Of a stretch of 64,000 nucleotides of DNA, positions 62,832 to 64,000 are shown piece after piece. Position 1 is the first letter of the stretch. Every line of letters starts with the position of its first letter. Both the position numbers and the translations under genes were made by a program. The stretch is from Nocardia sp. alder85J (lineage in GTDB: Bacteria > Actinomycetota > Actinomycetes > Mycobacteriales > Mycobacteriaceae): NCBI RefSeq assembly GCF_020176955.2, contig NZ_JAIUCZ020000003.1, forward strand, positions 310,001 to 374,000, given 5' to 3'. Below the pieces are notes generated by a model. The model worked only from the letters and a program-made list of their open reading frames with translations, did no database searches and had not been told where the DNA came from.

Positions 62832-64000
62832 ATGGCGGATCTGGTACTCCGCACGGCCCGCATCGATGACGACACCGGATATGTCGACATCGCGATCAGT
62901 TCGGGCCGGATCACCGACATCGGCCCCGGGCTCGCGGTATCCGGCGATATCGAGATCGACTGCGCCGGGCGTGTCGTCATCCCCGGGCTCGTCGAATCGC
63001 ATCTGCACGTGGACAAGGCCCTGCTGGACCGGGAGCGTCCCAACCCGGACGGCACCCTGGCCGGCGCCATCGCGGTCACCGGCGAACTCAAACGCGGATT
63101 CACCCGGGCGGCGGTGCTCGATCGCGCCCGGCAACTGCTGGACCTGGCGATCGGCAACGGCACCACCGTGATCCGCGCGCATCCGGACGTGGACCCGATC
63201 GTCGGCACGCTCGGCGTGAACGTACTGCTGGAGTTGCGGGAGCAGTACCGCGATCTGCTCGACCTCCAGATCGTGGCCTTCCCGCAGGAGGGCATCCTGA
63301 AGGCGCCCGGCACGCTGGACCTGCTGCGGCGGGCGCTGCGCGACGGCGCCGACGTGATCGGCGGCTGCACCTACAACGAGCGCGACCTCGCGGACTGTCA
63401 CCGGCACATCGACCTGGTCTTCGAACTCGCCGCAGAGTTCGGGGTGCCGGTCGACATGCACGCCGATTTCGCCGACGACGCCGCCGATCCCCGCTTCGCC
63501 CTCGCCGATCACATCGCGGCGGTGACCGAGCGCACCGGGATGTCCGGGCGGGTCACGCTCGGGCACATGACCTCGCTGGCCGGGCGGCCCGGACCGGAAC
63601 GACGCGCGACCATGGCCCGGCTCGCCGCCGCCGGGGTCGCCGTGGTGCCGTTGCCGGCCACCGATATGCATCTGGGCGGGCGCGGCGACACCGTCGCCGT
63701 GCGCCGCGGGATCGCGCCGATCCGGGAGCTGTGGGCGGCCGGGGTCACCACCGCCTGTTCCTCCAACAACGTGCGCAATGCCTTCACCCCGTACGGCAAT
63801 GCCGATCTGCTGGACATCGGCCTGTTCCTGGCCCAGACCTGCCATCTGTCCGGGACCGCCGATCTGGCCCGGGTGCTCGACATGGTGACCGGCGAGGCGG
63901 CCCGGGTCGTCGGGATCGCCGACCGGCACGGGCTGCGGCCGGGCGCCACCGCCGATCTGGTGGTGCTGTCCACCGAACGGGTCGCCGACGTGCTGCTGGA
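62832..64000 (+). CDS. cytosine deaminase/AtzC-like amidohydrolase, partial at right edge
   Basis: An amidohydrolase of which about 389 residues lie in the window; the C-terminus runs off the right edge. The metal motif HLHVDK (His57, His59) and later VDMHADF and LGHMTSLAG match the cytosine deaminase/AtzC subfamily, which removes amino groups from pyrimidines, triazines or related rings. GGGAGG precedes the ATG. It is divergent from the amidase/acetamidase operon, giving a likely pathway: ring or amino deamination plus amide hydrolysis. The substrate is not readable from sequence. Confidence 0.86.
   Translation, partial: MADLVLRTARIDDDTGYVDIAISSGRITDIGPGLAVSGDIEIDCAGRVVIPGLVESHLHVDKALLDRERPNPDGTLAGAIAVTGELKRGFTRAAVLDRARQLLDLAIGNGTTVIRAHPDVDPIVGTLGVNVLLELREQYRDLLDLQIVAFPQEGILKAPGTLDLLRRALRDGADVIGGCTYNERDLADCHRHIDLVFELAAEFGVPVDMHADFADDAADPRFALADHIAAVTERTGMSGRVTLGHMTSLAGRPGPERRATMARLAAAGVAVVPLPATDMHLGGRGDTVAVRRGIAPIRELWAAGVTTACSSNNVRNAFTPYGNADLLDIGLFLAQTCHLSGTADLARVLDMVTGEAARVVGIADRHGLRPGATADLVVLSTERVADVLL

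Overview
The window is high-GC actinobacterial DNA, almost certainly from Nocardia or a close mycolic-acid relative. The evidence is two MspA-type porin genes (57492-58196 and 58265-58927), an IniA-like dynamin GTPase beside a giant glycine-rich repeat protein, several secreted glycine-zipper proteins, GTG starts, and dense operons with 4-bp ATGA/GTGA overlaps. No rRNA, tRNA, insertion sequence, phage gene or CRISPR array was seen. About 50 protein genes are supported.

Region 1 (1-18.3 kb) is a surface-polysaccharide locus in two divergent arms. The leftward arm makes or tailors a nucleotide sugar: C-methyltransferase, glucose-1-phosphate cytidylyltransferase-like enzyme, PIG-L deacetylase, and an SDR epimerase cut by the window edge. 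The rightward arm holds the polyprenyl-phosphate sugar transferase, four glycosyltransferases, a Wzx-like flippase, a Wzy-like membrane protein with a decapeptide-repeat tail, a Wzz-like protein whose kinase domain has lost its Walker A motif, a beta-helix lipoprotein, a double-GNAT acetyltransferase and a class III aminotransferase. It reads as a complete Wzx/Wzy-style system. The 504-bp region between the arms carries three ATTAGGGG boxes exactly 11 bp apart.

Region 2 (18.4-31.7 kb) is mixed: an HxxxDG acyltransferase, a fatty-acid desaturase, an alpha/beta hydrolase, a DUF6153/DUF305-type pair rich in His and Met, an HD-domain protein, a PrsW-like membrane protease with a partner, an IclR regulator divergent from a 3-oxoacid CoA-transferase pair, a DHA2 drug exporter with a repeat tail, and a secreted glycine-zipper protein.

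Region 3 (32-44.4 kb) has a leftward run (XRE/DUF5753-type regulator, SAM methyltransferase, MFS exporter, serine hydrolase) divergent from a 72-residue protein. A catabolic group follows: acyl-CoA ligase, aldehyde dehydrogenase, Rieske ferredoxin and two amidohydrolase_2 proteins.

Region 4 (45-60.1 kb) is a cell-envelope island. It holds a 1603-residue repeat protein followed by a dynamin-family GTPase with a damaged P-loop, an arrangement like mycobacterial iniBA. Three tandem secreted glycine-zipper paralogues follow, two sharing a 280-bp identical block, then an IclR regulator, another glycine-zipper protein, two MspA-family porins and an NlpC/P60 hydrolase. Many units end in strong hairpin terminators.

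Region 5 (60.3-64 kb) holds an amidase and an acetamidase/formamidase divergent from a cytosine-deaminase/AtzC-like amidohydrolase cut by the right edge. It is probably a nitrogen-compound catabolic operon, controlled through two TTGGTATACC-like sites.
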